Source: Clostridia bacterium (GTDB lineage Bacteria > Bacillota > Clostridia > UMGS1810). From it: DNA of 54,184 bases. The notes below the pieces were generated by a model that had not been told where the DNA came from, did not search any database, and saw nothing but the letters and a program-made list of their open reading frames with translations. The translations under genes were made by a program, and so were the position numbers. Below are positions 1-8,439 of this stretch, in pieces. The stretch lies in assembly GCA_017397885.1 (NCBI GenBank), contig JAFQHQ010000172.1, positions 1 through 54,184 of the forward strand. Reading direction: 5' to 3'. Position 1 is the first letter of the stretch. Every line of letters begins with the position of its first letter.

Positions 1-167
1 CAAGCGTATAGATGCCCCCGCCAAGGTGTCTGGTTTATGCTTGATAGGAAACAAAAGTGAAGACTTTTGTTTTAGAAAACAAAAAGAGTAGGCGCTGTGA
101 GCTTTGCAAGGCAAAGCGAGGAAGTACTCTTGGGGTGCTCGATTCCTATCAAGCGTATAGATGCCCC
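1..167. repeat. Nested direct and inverted repeat at window edge
   Basis: An 18-base sequence, CAAGCGTATAGATGCCCC, occurs at 1-18 and again at 150-167, so at least one unit of about 149 bases may be tandemly repeated beyond the window edge. Between the copies, GCTTGATAGGAA (39-50) is the exact reverse complement of 143-154. Smaller hairpins are nested inside: ACAAAAGT (51-58) with 63-70, CTTTTGTTTT (64-73) with about 76-86 as a mutually exclusive alternative, and CTTTGC/GCAAAG near 105-117. No convincing gene is visible here. The structure could be a non-autonomous mobile repeat or a folded RNA. Confidence 0.6.
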
Positions 168-185
168 TCCTTTAGACACAATATC

Positions 186-325
186 GTCAACTTAAGGGAA
201 AACTACGTTAATGTCATCCTGAGCGGAGTGTCAACGTAGTCGAAGGATCTCATTTTTAGATGTTTCGACTTCGCCTACAGCTTCGCTCAACATGACAAAA
301 GAGAGATATTGTGCGTTAAGTTGAC
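186..325. repeat. REP/MITE-like imperfect palindrome
   Basis: TGTCATCCTGAGCGG (from 212) and the sequence ending CTCAACATGACA (to 297) form an imperfect inverted repeat of roughly 40-base arms. The outer arms GTCAACTTAA (186-195) and TTAAGTTGAC (316-325) are an exact inverted pair. The core GTCATCCTGAGCG...CGAAGGATCT resembles a dispersed repeat type that I recognise from many bacterial genomes. It encodes nothing visible and sits upstream of the lipoprotein/recR pair. Confidence 0.6.
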
Positions 326-354
326 GACATTGCCCGCCAAGGGGGCGGTTAATT

Positions 355-390
355 CGCTGAATCCTTGAGCTTGTTAATCAGGATTCAGCG
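355..390 (+). terminator. Hairpin just upstream of lipoprotein gene
   Basis: CGCTGAATCC (355-364) pairs perfectly with GGATTCAGCG (381-390). A short T-rich stretch follows, then the ribosome binding site GGAGGT at 402-407. It could terminate transcription arriving from the left or act as a 5' leader structure. There is no long T-run, so the terminator role is uncertain. Confidence 0.4.
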
Positions 391-413
391 TTATGTGTTT
401 TGGAGGTAATTAT

Positions 414-1055
414 ATGAAATCAAAGAGAGTATTGAAATTGTTATCGGTATTCATAATGGTTTTGAGTTTGTTTTCGTCCTGTTCGGAGAAACATGATAAA
501 AAATCTTTGTATGAGCATGGTTATGACATTGCACAAACCATGGTACAAAAAGCAGCATCCGAACAGTGGTCACAAGTATATACCTCCTCTGAAGAAATTC
601 TTGAATACGGTGAGAAGATATCTTCCGGCAGCTATGATAAGCCATCGACTGTTTATGAATTGACTTTTAATGAGAATATACTAAAGCGTGAGTTTAGCAA
701 AGCAGACATCGGTTCTATGGATAAATCGTTAAAAGATGAATTATTTAACAAGATGCCTTCTTCAATTCCGTCGGTTATAAACGGAACATGCGGAAGTACG
801 GTGCTTGCGGCATCAACGATATATACATCGGGCAAGCTTTTTGTTGATAATAGCCTTAAGGAGAATATGGCATATCTCTACTGCTTTGACGGAGCATACC
901 CGGTCTATGTAAGCTTTGTGAAAGGTGAAGACGGAGCGGTAAGTGCAAGCGGAACGTTTATTTTCAGTGAAGATTTAATGAATAACTTTGATGATAAATA
1001 CAATTTGAAAAAAATTTTTGGAATGGGAATAAACATCAAAGAACAGGAGATATAA
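414..1055 (+). CDS. Hypothetical lipoprotein
   Basis: A 213-residue protein of unknown function. The N-terminus has basic residues, a hydrophobic stretch and the lipobox LFSSC, which predicts lipid attachment at that cysteine and display on the outer face of the membrane. I chose the ATG at 414 because GGAGGT lies at 402-407 with ideal spacing; an in-frame ATG at 393 has no such site and would bury the signal peptide. The gene ends two bases before recR, so the pair is probably co-transcribed, although recR is normally an intracellular repair gene and the link may be only positional. No domain is recognised in the mature part. Confidence 0.8.
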   Translation: MKSKRVLKLLSVFIMVLSLFSSCSEKHDKKSLYEHGYDIAQTMVQKAASEQWSQVYTSSEEILEYGEKISSGSYDKPSTVYELTFNENILKREFSKADIGSMDKSLKDELFNKMPSSIPSVINGTCGSTVLAASTIYTSGKLFVDNSLKENMAYLYCFDGAYPVYVSFVKGEDGAVSASGTFIFSEDLMNNFDDKYNLKKIFGMGINIKEQEI

Positions 1056-1057
1056 CT

Positions 1058-1654
1058 ATGCTTTATACACAGAGTTTTTCAAAGCTTATAGATGTTTTTC
1101 GCAAAATGCCGGGTGTGGGCAACAAAAGTGCGGTTCGCATGGCATATCATGTGCTTGCCATGCCCGACGATGAAGTACAGGAAATGATTGCAACAATCAG
1201 GAATGCCAAAGAGAAAATTGGCTATTGTTCGGTGTGTCAGAATACCACAGAGCAGAATCCCTGCGAAATTTGTTCCAATCCAAAGAGAGACAGCAGTGTT
1301 ATTTGTGTAGTTGAACAGCCAAAGGATGTTGTTGCACTTGAAAAAACCCGTGAATATTACGGAACATATCATGTGCTTCACGGATGTATATCTCCCATGG
1401 ATTCCATAGGTCCCGAGGATCTCAAAATCAAAGAACTTCTTGAAAGGGTATCCAATGGTGATATTTCAGAAATAATCATGGCAATCAGCCCGAGCATAGA
1501 GGGCGAGGCAACAACCATGTATATATCAAGACTGTTAAAGCCTTTTGGTGTAAAGGTAACACGCATTGCCTACGGAATTCCCATTGGCGGTGATCTTGAA
1601 TATGCCGATCAGATTACCCTTGCAAAAGCTATTGAGGGCAGAAGAGAAATATAA
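1058..1654 (+). CDS. recR: Recombination mediator protein RecR
   Basis: RecR works with RecO (and RecF) to load RecA onto gapped DNA during recombinational repair. The 198-residue length matches the family. Visible features are the helix-hairpin-helix region near the N-terminus (PGVGNKSA), a four-cysteine zinc finger at about residues 53-70 (YCSVC...CEIC), and a Toprim domain from about residue 80 (VVEQPKD) to the end, with the IAYGIP...GGDLEYAD segment typical of RecR. The ribosome binding site GGAGA lies just upstream. It follows the lipoprotein gene with almost no gap. In many Bacillota recR is next to dnaX and an ybaB-like gene; neither is seen here. Confidence 0.97.
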   Translation: MLYTQSFSKLIDVFRKMPGVGNKSAVRMAYHVLAMPDDEVQEMIATIRNAKEKIGYCSVCQNTTEQNPCEICSNPKRDSSVICVVEQPKDVVALEKTREYYGTYHVLHGCISPMDSIGPEDLKIKELLERVSNGDISEIIMAISPSIEGEATTMYISRLLKPFGVKVTRIAYGIPIGGDLEYADQITLAKAIEGRREI

Positions 1655-1731
1655 AAATGACAATGTTTGTGCAACAAAACGGTTAAATATTGCGAAATGC
1701 GACTTTTTAACGGTGTTTGTGTTGACAATAA

Positions 1732-1762
1732 TCGGTTGTTTGATTTAAAATTCATATATAAT
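1732..1762 (+). promoter_or_regulatory. Promoter for nagB-like gene
   Basis: TTGACA at 1732-1737 is followed after 17 bases by TATATA (1755-1760), with an overlapping TATAAT at 1757-1762 at a 19-base distance. It lies just ahead of the ribosome binding site at about 1772-1778, so the leader would be very short. Confidence 0.55.
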
Positions 1763-1785
1763 ATAAAGAAACGGAGAATTTGAAA

Positions 1786-2550
1786 ATGAACTTTAAAAAA
1801 GATAAACTTGACGTAAAAATCTATGAAACAAGAGATGCAATGGGCAAAGGTGCAGCTGACGATATTGCAGTTGCAATAAAAAAGTGTCTTTCCGAAAAAG
1901 AAGAAATTAACATGATTTTTGCAGCAGCACCTTCTCAAAATGACATGCTATATCACCTTTGCGAAAGAGATGATATAGAATGGGAAAGAATCAATGCATT
2001 CCACATGGATGAATATATCGGTCTTGCATCCGATGCTCCCCAGTGTTTCAGCAACTTCCTCAAAAGATATATTTTTGATCTCAAACCGTTCAAGAGCGTA
2101 AACCTTATTAACGCAGGTGCAAACAGTGCTGAAGAAGAATGTGCAAGATATTCAAAGCTCCTCATAGATTTCCCCGTTGACATTGTTTGCATGGGTATTG
2201 GCGAAAATGGTCACATTGCTTTCAACGACCCTCATGTTGCAGATTTCAACGATAAGGCTCTTGTAAAACCTGTTACTCTTGATGACGTTTGCCGTATGCA
2301 GCAGGTTAATGACGGATGCTTCGAATCCATTGATCAGGTGCCGACTTGTGCGCTCACACTCACTGTTCCTGCTCTCATGAAAGCAACATACAATTTCTGT
2401 GTTGTTCCAGCTCCCACAAAGGCTGTCGCAGTTAAGAGAACAGTTGAGGGCGAAATCAATGAAGAATGTCCTGCTACAATACTCAGACTCAAAGACAATG
2501 CAATTATGTATTGTGATGCAGACAGCAGTGCGCTTCTTGACAACAAATAA
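1786..2550 (+). CDS. Glucosamine-6-phosphate deaminase-family sugar isomerase
   Basis: A 254-residue member of the NagB/6-phosphogluconolactonase superfamily. It keeps the signature segments HMDEYIGL (about residues 66-73) and GIGENGHIAFNDP (about 134-146), which in NagB hold the catalytic Asp and His that open the sugar ring and deaminate glucosamine 6-phosphate to fructose 6-phosphate and ammonia. It should be cytoplasmic. The ATG at 1786 is preferred because CGGAGAA at 1772-1778 is well placed; a TTG six bases earlier is less likely. No nagA is adjacent, and the next gene is an AraC regulator, so the true substrate may be another amino-sugar or ketose phosphate. The family call is firm; the exact reaction is inferred. 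Confidence 0.85.
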   Translation: MNFKKDKLDVKIYETRDAMGKGAADDIAVAIKKCLSEKEEINMIFAAAPSQNDMLYHLCERDDIEWERINAFHMDEYIGLASDAPQCFSNFLKRYIFDLKPFKSVNLINAGANSAEEECARYSKLLIDFPVDIVCMGIGENGHIAFNDPHVADFNDKALVKPVTLDDVCRMQQVNDGCFESIDQVPTCALTLTVPALMKATYNFCVVPAPTKAVAVKRTVEGEINEECPATILRLKDNAIMYCDADSSALLDNK

Positions 2551-2587
2551 TTACTGTGTCTGAAACAAAAAAAGGAGGCACGGTAAA

Positions 2588-3463
2588 ATGAGTGATGAAA
2601 AATCACGTTATAAGAGAGTATCCGGAAATATATCCGTGAGGCACTCCGCCGATTCTACGCCATTCGTAGCGCCTCCGCATCTTCACGGATATTATGAAAT
2701 TTATTATAACATCCGCGGAGCAAAAGGGTTTATGGCAAATTGTGATTTTTATAATTGCGATGAACGAGATCTCATCATTATTCCGAAACTTCAGGCTCAC
2801 AAGGTTATTGTGAAAAAGGGTTGTGAATATGAAAGGTGCATCATTAACATTGATGAATACGCTGTAAACCTCATAGAAATTTTAAGCCAATCGTCCGACA
2901 GTATGTCATGGATAAAAGAAGATCGCCCCCGCCATCCATACAAGGTTAAACTCACTCCGCTTCAGCACGAGAAATATATTGGACTTATAATGTCGTATAT
3001 TGAAGCTGAAAAGACAGGTGGTTCTCTCGATGCGCTTTCGGTTTTTGTGAAGATAATGTCTTTTTTGAAAGACTGTTTTGAAAATCCGACCAAAGCAGAA
3101 TATATGGATGAAAAGGCGATTTCCTATACCGACAGAATTATAAAATATATTGAAAAAGATTTCAGAAATGCCACAGTGGCAGATATTTCTTCGAAGCTCT
3201 ACAGTAACCGGGATCATCTTAACCGAATGTTTAAGGATGAAACCGGAATTACCATGAGCAAATACCTTATCATGCGCAAACTTGCAGAAGCTCAAAAAAA
3301 TTTGTATCTTGGAAAAAGCGTCAAAGAAGCATGTTTTCTCTCGGGATTTAACGATTATGCCAATTTTTTGAGAACTTTCAAAAAATATGAGGGCTATACT
3401 CCCGGCGAGTTTGAATTTGATGAAAATGAAATATTAAACACCACCGAACCCCGGCAGAACTAA
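2588..3463 (+). CDS. AraC-family transcriptional regulator, cupin-type sensor
   Basis: A 291-residue regulator. The N-terminal half (about residues 10-150) begins with a PPHLHGYYEIYYNIRG segment typical of the AraC cupin-like ligand pocket, and the C-terminal 100 residues form the two helix-turn-helix AraC domain (ATVADISSKLYSNRDHLNRMF...GFNDYANFLRTFKKYEGYTP). Such proteins bind a small sugar and activate nearby catabolic genes. A strong AGGAGG-like site precedes the ATG. It lies 37 bases after the NagB-like gene, which suggests co-transcription and control of that enzyme or of a linked sugar pathway. The ligand is unknown. Confidence 0.9.
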   Translation: MSDEKSRYKRVSGNISVRHSADSTPFVAPPHLHGYYEIYYNIRGAKGFMANCDFYNCDERDLIIIPKLQAHKVIVKKGCEYERCIINIDEYAVNLIEILSQSSDSMSWIKEDRPRHPYKVKLTPLQHEKYIGLIMSYIEAEKTGGSLDALSVFVKIMSFLKDCFENPTKAEYMDEKAISYTDRIIKYIEKDFRNATVADISSKLYSNRDHLNRMFKDETGITMSKYLIMRKLAEAQKNLYLGKSVKEACFLSGFNDYANFLRTFKKYEGYTPGEFEFDENEILNTTEPRQN

Positions 3464-3494
3464 ACTTTTTTGCCGATTTCGACATAAATTATAT

Positions 3495-3530
3495 AGCGAA
3501 GATGACCGTGTTTCGTCTTCGCTTTTGTTT
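3495..3530 (+). terminator. Terminator after AraC gene
   Basis: AGCGAAGATGA (3495-3505) pairs with TCGTCTTCGCT (3513-3523), followed by a T-rich tail. It closes the nagB-like/araC unit. Confidence 0.85.
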
Positions 3531-3589
3531 TTGTAAAATTGGTAAATACAGGTCATTTGTTACATTTAGTTTTCAAAACAAATATTGTG

Positions 3590-3618
3590 TTGACTAATTA
3601 TTAAATAAATGATAAAAT
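3590..3618 (+). promoter_or_regulatory. Promoter of SLH surface-protein gene
   Basis: TTGACT (3590-3595), a 17-base spacer and TAAAAT (3613-3618) form a near-consensus sigma-A promoter. It leaves a leader of about 60 bases before the GGAGGT site at 3671-3676. Confidence 0.75.
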
Positions 3619-3681
3619 CGAAAATACGAAAGTGTCTTTATTTTAATATAAAGATAATAAAAATTAAACGGAGGTATAAAA

Positions 3682-6540
3682 ATGAAGACTTTCAAAAGAC
3701 TTACAGCATTGGCTGTAACTTTGGTTTTCGCTCTTACATCATTAATTGGTGTTACTGCTTTTGCAGAAGATGACAGCATTTTCAGTGATGTTCCCGAAAC
3801 CAACAGTTATTATGAAGCCATTACATCTCTTGTTGCAGACGGCGTCATAAACGGTTATGACGATGGTACTTTTAAACCCGATGCAACAATCACACGTGCA
3901 GAATTCTCAAAACTTCTCGCAGTTGGAAGCACACCTGCAGGAACTGTTTTCGGTCAGACCACAACTCAGTTCTCTGACGTTGCAGATTCCACTTCATCAA
4001 GTGCATGGGCAATTCCCTACATTGCATATGCGGTTGGCATTAAAGCCATCAACGGTTATGAAGACGGCACATTCCGTCCCACCAATCCCGTTACATACGG
4101 CGAAGCCGTTAAGATGATTGTGTGCACACTTGGTTATGGTTCTGTTGCCGACACAAGTCTCACACCTTGGTATCAGGGTTATATTGACATTGCATTCAAA
4201 ATCGGTCTCACCAAAAATGCATTTGCTCAGGGCGATACACCTGCTCCCAGAGCTCTTGTAGCACAGCTTATCTATAATATGCAGACATGCCCCGTGTATG
4301 TTCCTTCTCCCAATGGAGACGGTGGTTCAACAAATAACTGGGATTCAGGTCTCACAAACGAAGAAACAGAAGAAGGTGTTCTTCTTGGTGTGTTTGAACA
4401 TTGTCTCACGGGTGATTCTTTAACCAAAAACCAGGTTCTCATTGATGATGAAATCTATCAGATTGGTGATCTTGATCGCGAAGATCTTAAAAAACTTGTT
4501 GGTTATGCTGTATCCTTCAAATATACAGATTCCAAAAAGCCCGAGCTTGTAAGAGTTTCAAAGGCAACCGGCGAAAATGATGATGTAGACCTTGAAGAAT
4601 GGCAGATTGCTTCTCTCGCTGCTGATGCAGTTGAATACTATGAAAATCAGGACGCATATGACGAAGACGAAGTATCCAAGGCTAAACTTGCAAGCGATTT
4701 TTATGTTGTATACAACGGCGTAGTTGTTGATCCTTCCGAAATTGATGATGATTTTATTAATGATTATCTCAATATTGAAAATGGTGTAGTTACATTTGTA
4801 AGCAACGATGGAAACAAAAAGGATTTTGAAGTTGCATTTGTTGAAAGTTATATAACATATTTTGTAAGCACATCCTCAACATCAAACGGTATCACAACAT
4901 TCTATGATAAGTTCTCGTCACACACAGGTCTTGAAGCTCTTGCTCTTGACGAAGATGATGTGGCATCTGTAACAAAAGTTACAACTAAAGGCGGAAAGCT
5001 TAATGAATCTCAACTTTCCGGCATAACAAAGAATTCAGTTACAAGCATTGCAATTCCCTACAAATCTACCGAAGGAACAGTTGTTAAAATTTCAACTGCA
5101 ACCGCAAACGGTACTGTTAAAGAAATCAAAAACGACTACAGCTTTGTTAAAATCGGCACAGAAAGATTTGAATTTGCTCCTTACTATAAGCTTCTTCTTG
5201 AAAAAGGCGAAGACGTTGAACTTTCCATCAACGACAGTGGTAAATTCTATCTTGACTATCTCGGAAGAATCGTATTCTTTGAAAAAACAGAATCCACAAA
5301 TCCCTATGCTCTTTTAGTTGAGTACAAACAGGGCACAGGAATGAATGCAGCATACAAAGTTAACATTCTTAACAGCTCCAAAGGTCTCAATGATTTCAGA
5401 CTTAAAGAAACTGTTAAAATCAACGGAAAATCAATGTCTGCAGAAGAAGCAATTGCTTATCTTGAAAGCACCGCTCCGAATTATGATGAGGATAATCCCA
5501 CCTACATTATTCAGCCCATTAAATATAAAACATCATCAAGCGACGGACAAACCGTGATTTCTGAAATTGAATGTATGGATAGTGAAGATTACGAAGATGG
5601 TAATATTGTTCCTTATGCATTCAAAAACAGCAAAAACACAGAAGCTGAATATTTTGCAAACGGTGGTACTCTTACCTATGAAAAATCCGGTTATGCATTT
5701 AAAAACGGAAATGCAACACAGTTCAGAATGAACTCTTCAACAGCGGTATTTGTTGTTCCCAATGATTTGTCAAAATCTGAATCCTTCAGCAAAAAAACTT
5801 ATTCATATTTCTGGAATGGAAACTTCAAAGTTGAACCTTATGATGTAAATAAGGACATTGCAAAAGTTGTTGTAGTATATGGTTCATCGTCAACACCTTC
5901 AATTTATGGTCAGACACCCGTATATCTTGTTCAGGATATAACTGAAAAGAATAATGCAGAGGGTCAGCCCACAAAGAACATTGTATATATCAAAGCCGGT
6001 TCCGAAACCGAAGAGGAAAAACTCGTAGCAAACGAAACTGCAGTTCTTGATAAGGTTGATGATATTCAGATTGGCGATCTTATTAAGTTTGTAACCGAAG
6101 ACGGTGAAATCTGCGACATCAAGAAAGTATATTCAACAAATGAAGCAGAACTTTACAATGAAACAGGTTCCTGGAAGGTTAACGGACATTACATCACAAA
6201 GGCTTATTCAACATCATCATCTGATTTGTATGAAGCAATTTACGGTGCTGTTATAAGTGCTGATATTGATGAAAACACAATTTCTATTGTTCCGGCTCTT
6301 ACATCTGACGAAGATTTCGATGCGTCTGCTTATGATACAATCAACATTACCGATTCCACGGTATTCTACAAATATACCGAAAAGAACGGCTTTGAAGTAT
6401 CCAGCATAGGCGAAATTGATGGCAAAGGATATTCAGACTTTGAAGATTCCGGTGAAGATGTTGCCAAAGAAAATGCTGCTAACATTGTAACCATTATTAT
6501 GGATGACAAAGTTGTTGCTGTATATATTCTTGGTGAATAA
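3682..6540 (+). CDS. SLH-domain surface (candidate S-layer) protein
   Basis: A 952-residue exported protein. A signal peptide ends near ...VTAFAED (about residue 29). Three SLH repeats follow at about residues 32-82 (FSDVPE...GYDDGTFKPDATITRAEF), 95-155 (INGYEDGTFRP) and 158-205, the last being degenerate. SLH modules bind pyruvylated secondary cell-wall polymer and hold proteins on the wall surface. The remaining 750 residues are rich in Asp, Glu, Ser, Thr and Lys, with no recognised enzymatic domain and no evident membrane segment, which suits a structural or calcium-binding S-layer protein. The gene has its own consensus promoter and a strong terminator, and its codon use is C-ending and biased, as expected for high expression. 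Confidence 0.85.
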   Translation: MKTFKRLTALAVTLVFALTSLIGVTAFAEDDSIFSDVPETNSYYEAITSLVADGVINGYDDGTFKPDATITRAEFSKLLAVGSTPAGTVFGQTTTQFSDVADSTSSSAWAIPYIAYAVGIKAINGYEDGTFRPTNPVTYGEAVKMIVCTLGYGSVADTSLTPWYQGYIDIAFKIGLTKNAFAQGDTPAPRALVAQLIYNMQTCPVYVPSPNGDGGSTNNWDSGLTNEETEEGVLLGVFEHCLTGDSLTKNQVLIDDEIYQIGDLDREDLKKLVGYAVSFKYTDSKKPELVRVSKATGENDDVDLEEWQIASLAADAVEYYENQDAYDEDEVSKAKLASDFYVVYNGVVVDPSEIDDDFINDYLNIENGVVTFVSNDGNKKDFEVAFVESYITYFVSTSSTSNGITTFYDKFSSHTGLEALALDEDDVASVTKVTTKGGKLNESQLSGITKNSVTSIAIPYKSTEGTVVKISTATANGTVKEIKNDYSFVKIGTERFEFAPYYKLLLEKGEDVELSINDSGKFYLDYLGRIVFFEKTESTNPYALLVEYKQGTGMNAAYKVNILNSSKGLNDFRLKETVKINGKSMSAEEAIAYLESTAPNYDEDNPTYIIQPIKYKTSSSDGQTVISEIECMDSEDYEDGNIVPYAFKNSKNTEAEYFANGGTLTYEKSGYAFKNGNATQFRMNSSTAVFVVPNDLSKSESFSKKTYSYFWNGNFKVEPYDVNKDIAKVVVVYGSSSTPSIYGQTPVYLVQDITEKNNAEGQPTKNIVYIKAGSETEEEKLVANETAVLDKVDDIQIGDLIKFVTEDGEICDIKKVYSTNEAELYNETGSWKVNGHYITKAYSTSSSDLYEAIYGAVISADIDENTISIVPALTSDEDFDASAYDTINITDSTVFYKYTEKNGFEVSSIGEIDGKGYSDFEDSGEDVAKENAANIVTIIMDDKVVAVYILGE

Positions 6541-6558
6541 TTAAATCAATTTATGATA

Positions 6559-6590
6559 AAAAGGGTTGCCCTCGGGCGACCCTTTTTGTT
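6559..6590 (+). terminator. Strong terminator after SLH gene
   Basis: AAAGGGTTGCCC (6560-6571) pairs with GGGCGACCCTTT, followed by a T-run to 6587. This is a classical intrinsic terminator. Confidence 0.92.
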
Positions 6591-6687
6591 GTGAAGAAAA
6601 GCCAATGAATCAATATTTTGGATTATGAATGATATTGTGAATTTGAGTATTATATTTTACGGTAATTTAATAAAACTTCAAATGCAA

Positions 6688-6798
6688 TAAAAATAGAACA
6701 AGGATATCAAAGTTGCAGATCCTTTGATATCCTTGTTCTATTAAATAACGAAAAACAAATTCTGATTAAAGTTTTGCATACAACAAGTACATTAATCT
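6688..6798 (-). ncRNA. Candidate small RNA with own promoter and terminator
   Basis: On the minus strand a perfect promoter (TTGACA at 6828-6833, 17-base spacer, TACAAT at 6805-6810) faces an intrinsic terminator: a perfect 19-base inverted repeat (6694-6712 with 6722-6740) followed on that strand by TTTTTATT. The predicted transcript is about 110 nucleotides. The only start in it opens an eight-codon frame (MYLLYAKL) without a ribosome binding site, so an untranslated RNA is more likely than a peptide gene. I cannot assign it to a known RNA family. It lies in the long gap between the SLH protein and the M23 protein genes. Confidence 0.65.
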
Positions 6799-6804
6799 AT
6801 TTGT

Positions 6805-6833
6805 ATTGTACTACAAAAAACCTGTTTTGTCAA
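6805..6833 (-). promoter_or_regulatory. Consensus promoter for the candidate small RNA
   Basis: Read on the minus strand, TTGACA (6828-6833) is separated by exactly 17 bases from TACAAT (6805-6810). No protein-coding gene lies downstream on that strand for more than 100 bases before the terminator. Confidence 0.75.
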
Positions 6834-7003
6834 CACCTAAATTAAAAATATTTTTCAATTCTTTCAATATTTTTTGATTAATTTGAATACACACACTAAA
6901 TGTTGCGTAATTGTTACGATTATTTGACAAAACTCACTATAATTTGACACATAAGCTTAATGTTTGATAAAATGAATGTAGATATGTGAACGGAGGTATG
7001 CAA

Positions 7004-8341
7004 ATGAAAAAAATTTGGATAATGCTGTCACTTGCAGTGCTTATGCTCATTTCGTGCAGTGTTGCTTTTGCTTCGGATACAACTGTTTATTGTGACGGTG
7101 AAAAAGTTGAATTTGCAGAGGGTCCATATATTATAGACGGCTCAACATTTGTTCCTGTGAGAGGACTTGGCGAAGCTCTTGATTTCAAATACACATGGGA
7201 TGCTCAAAACCGAACGGTTATTGTTACATCAGATGTGGCTATTGCATGGATACAGGCGGATAATTCAGCAATTTCGGTAAATAAAAACGGAATAATGTAT
7301 GCGATGACGACGGAGAGCTATCCACGTATTATAAATGACCGTATTTTTATTCCCCTCAGAGCGGTATCAGAGCTTTTTGATGCAGATGTAGAGTGGGACA
7401 GTAATACATCAAGTGTACATATTATAAAAACTGTTGTTGTTGAACAAATTGAAGAGCCGGACAATGCCGGCGAAGAACCTGTTAAAACAGAATCTTTTTC
7501 CGGTGTGGGCGGCATATCCATAAGCGATTTTACACCCCCGCAAAAGGTTACAAAAGGTTCTCCATACGTTCTTTCGGGAACAATATCATCTTTGGCTTCC
7601 CTTGACCGTGTAAATATTAAAATAATTGATGTATCAAGCGAAGTTGTGGAGATAAACGAAACACAATTTGATTTGAGCGATAAATCGTACTCTCTTTCTG
7701 ATATTGACAATCGTATAGCTTTCGGAAAGCTTTCTGTGGGTGATAAAATTATGCAAATTACATGTGTAGATGCAAATGAAAACCGTCAGAGCTTTGAATA
7801 TGAATTTGCTGTTCATCAACCGCAGGGAGCAAAAATTGAGGGCGATGTCGATATGATTTGGCCGGTTCCTTCATCCGGGTTAATCACCACAATATTTTGG
7901 TGTGACAATCCAAACTGTCATTCAAATGCCGGTCGTGTAAACGGTCATGCGGCGCTTGACATAGCGGCCGATCATGGCGAAGATGTGGTTGCGGTTATGG
8001 ACGGAGTGGTCAAGCTTCAGGGATTTGGTAATTATGAAAACCAAAAAACCGGATATGGATATTTTGTTCTCATTGATCACGGAAACGGTCTTGAAACGCA
8101 ATATGCACATTTGTCGGATATATATGTTACCGATGAACAGAGAGTTATGGCAGGAGATGTAATCGGAGCTATCGGCTCTACGGGAAACAGCACAGGACCA
8201 CATCTTGATTTTTATATCACTCAGGATGGTGTTCGTTGCGATCCGCTTTATTATCTGGATTTTCACGAAAATGTTCGTTGCAAACAAAGTTGCGATTTGC
8301 CGTATTTTGATGCAGCATTGGAAGCAAGAGGACTCAAATAA
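7004..8341 (+). CDS. Wall protein: copper-amine-oxidase N domain plus M23 peptidase-like domain
   Basis: A 445-residue exported protein. A signal peptide ends near VAFASD (about residue 24). Residues 25-140 form a copper amine oxidase N-terminal-type domain (GSTFVPVRGLGEALDF...DRIFIPLRAVSEL), a module common on Clostridia surfaces. A linker and β-rich stretch follow, and residues about 285-430 form an M23 (LytM-type) endopeptidase domain (GHAALDIA, TQYAHLS, TGPHLDFYI). M23 enzymes cut peptide cross-links of peptidoglycan. The usual HLH zinc motif reads HLD here, so the last metal ligand is Asp and activity is uncertain. The ATG at 7004 is chosen because GGAGGT is at 6992-6997. Confidence 0.85.
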   Translation: MKKIWIMLSLAVLMLISCSVAFASDTTVYCDGEKVEFAEGPYIIDGSTFVPVRGLGEALDFKYTWDAQNRTVIVTSDVAIAWIQADNSAISVNKNGIMYAMTTESYPRIINDRIFIPLRAVSELFDADVEWDSNTSSVHIIKTVVVEQIEEPDNAGEEPVKTESFSGVGGISISDFTPPQKVTKGSPYVLSGTISSLASLDRVNIKIIDVSSEVVEINETQFDLSDKSYSLSDIDNRIAFGKLSVGDKIMQITCVDANENRQSFEYEFAVHQPQGAKIEGDVDMIWPVPSSGLITTIFWCDNPNCHSNAGRVNGHAALDIAADHGEDVVAVMDGVVKLQGFGNYENQKTGYGYFVLIDHGNGLETQYAHLSDIYVTDEQRVMAGDVIGAIGSTGNSTGPHLDFYITQDGVRCDPLYYLDFHENVRCKQSCDLPYFDAALEARGLK

Positions 8342-8350
8342 AATATAAAT

Positions 8351-8405
8351 AAAAGAAGTGGAAGTAAAAAATTCGTGTGAAATTTTTACCACCACTTCTT
8401 TTTTG
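8351..8405 (+). terminator. Terminator after M23 protein gene
   Basis: AAAGAAGTGG (8352-8361) pairs with CCACTTCTTT (8392-8401), extended by an inner AGTAAAAAATT/AATTTTTAC pairing and followed by T residues. Confidence 0.85.
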
Positions 8406-8439
8406 CTTCCAAATTCATATAATTTTACAGGTGAGTTAT

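Noticed and set aside
57-239. 60-residue frame in the left repeat cluster
   Set aside because: It runs through inverted and direct repeats and has no ribosome binding site.
1-390. CRISPR array
   Set aside because: The direct repeat has only two copies, and the intervening sequence is itself folded into hairpins instead of unique spacers.
8377-8439. Upstream extension of the DUF6512 gene
   Set aside because: The codons lie inside the terminator of the M23 gene; the ribosome site points to 8440.
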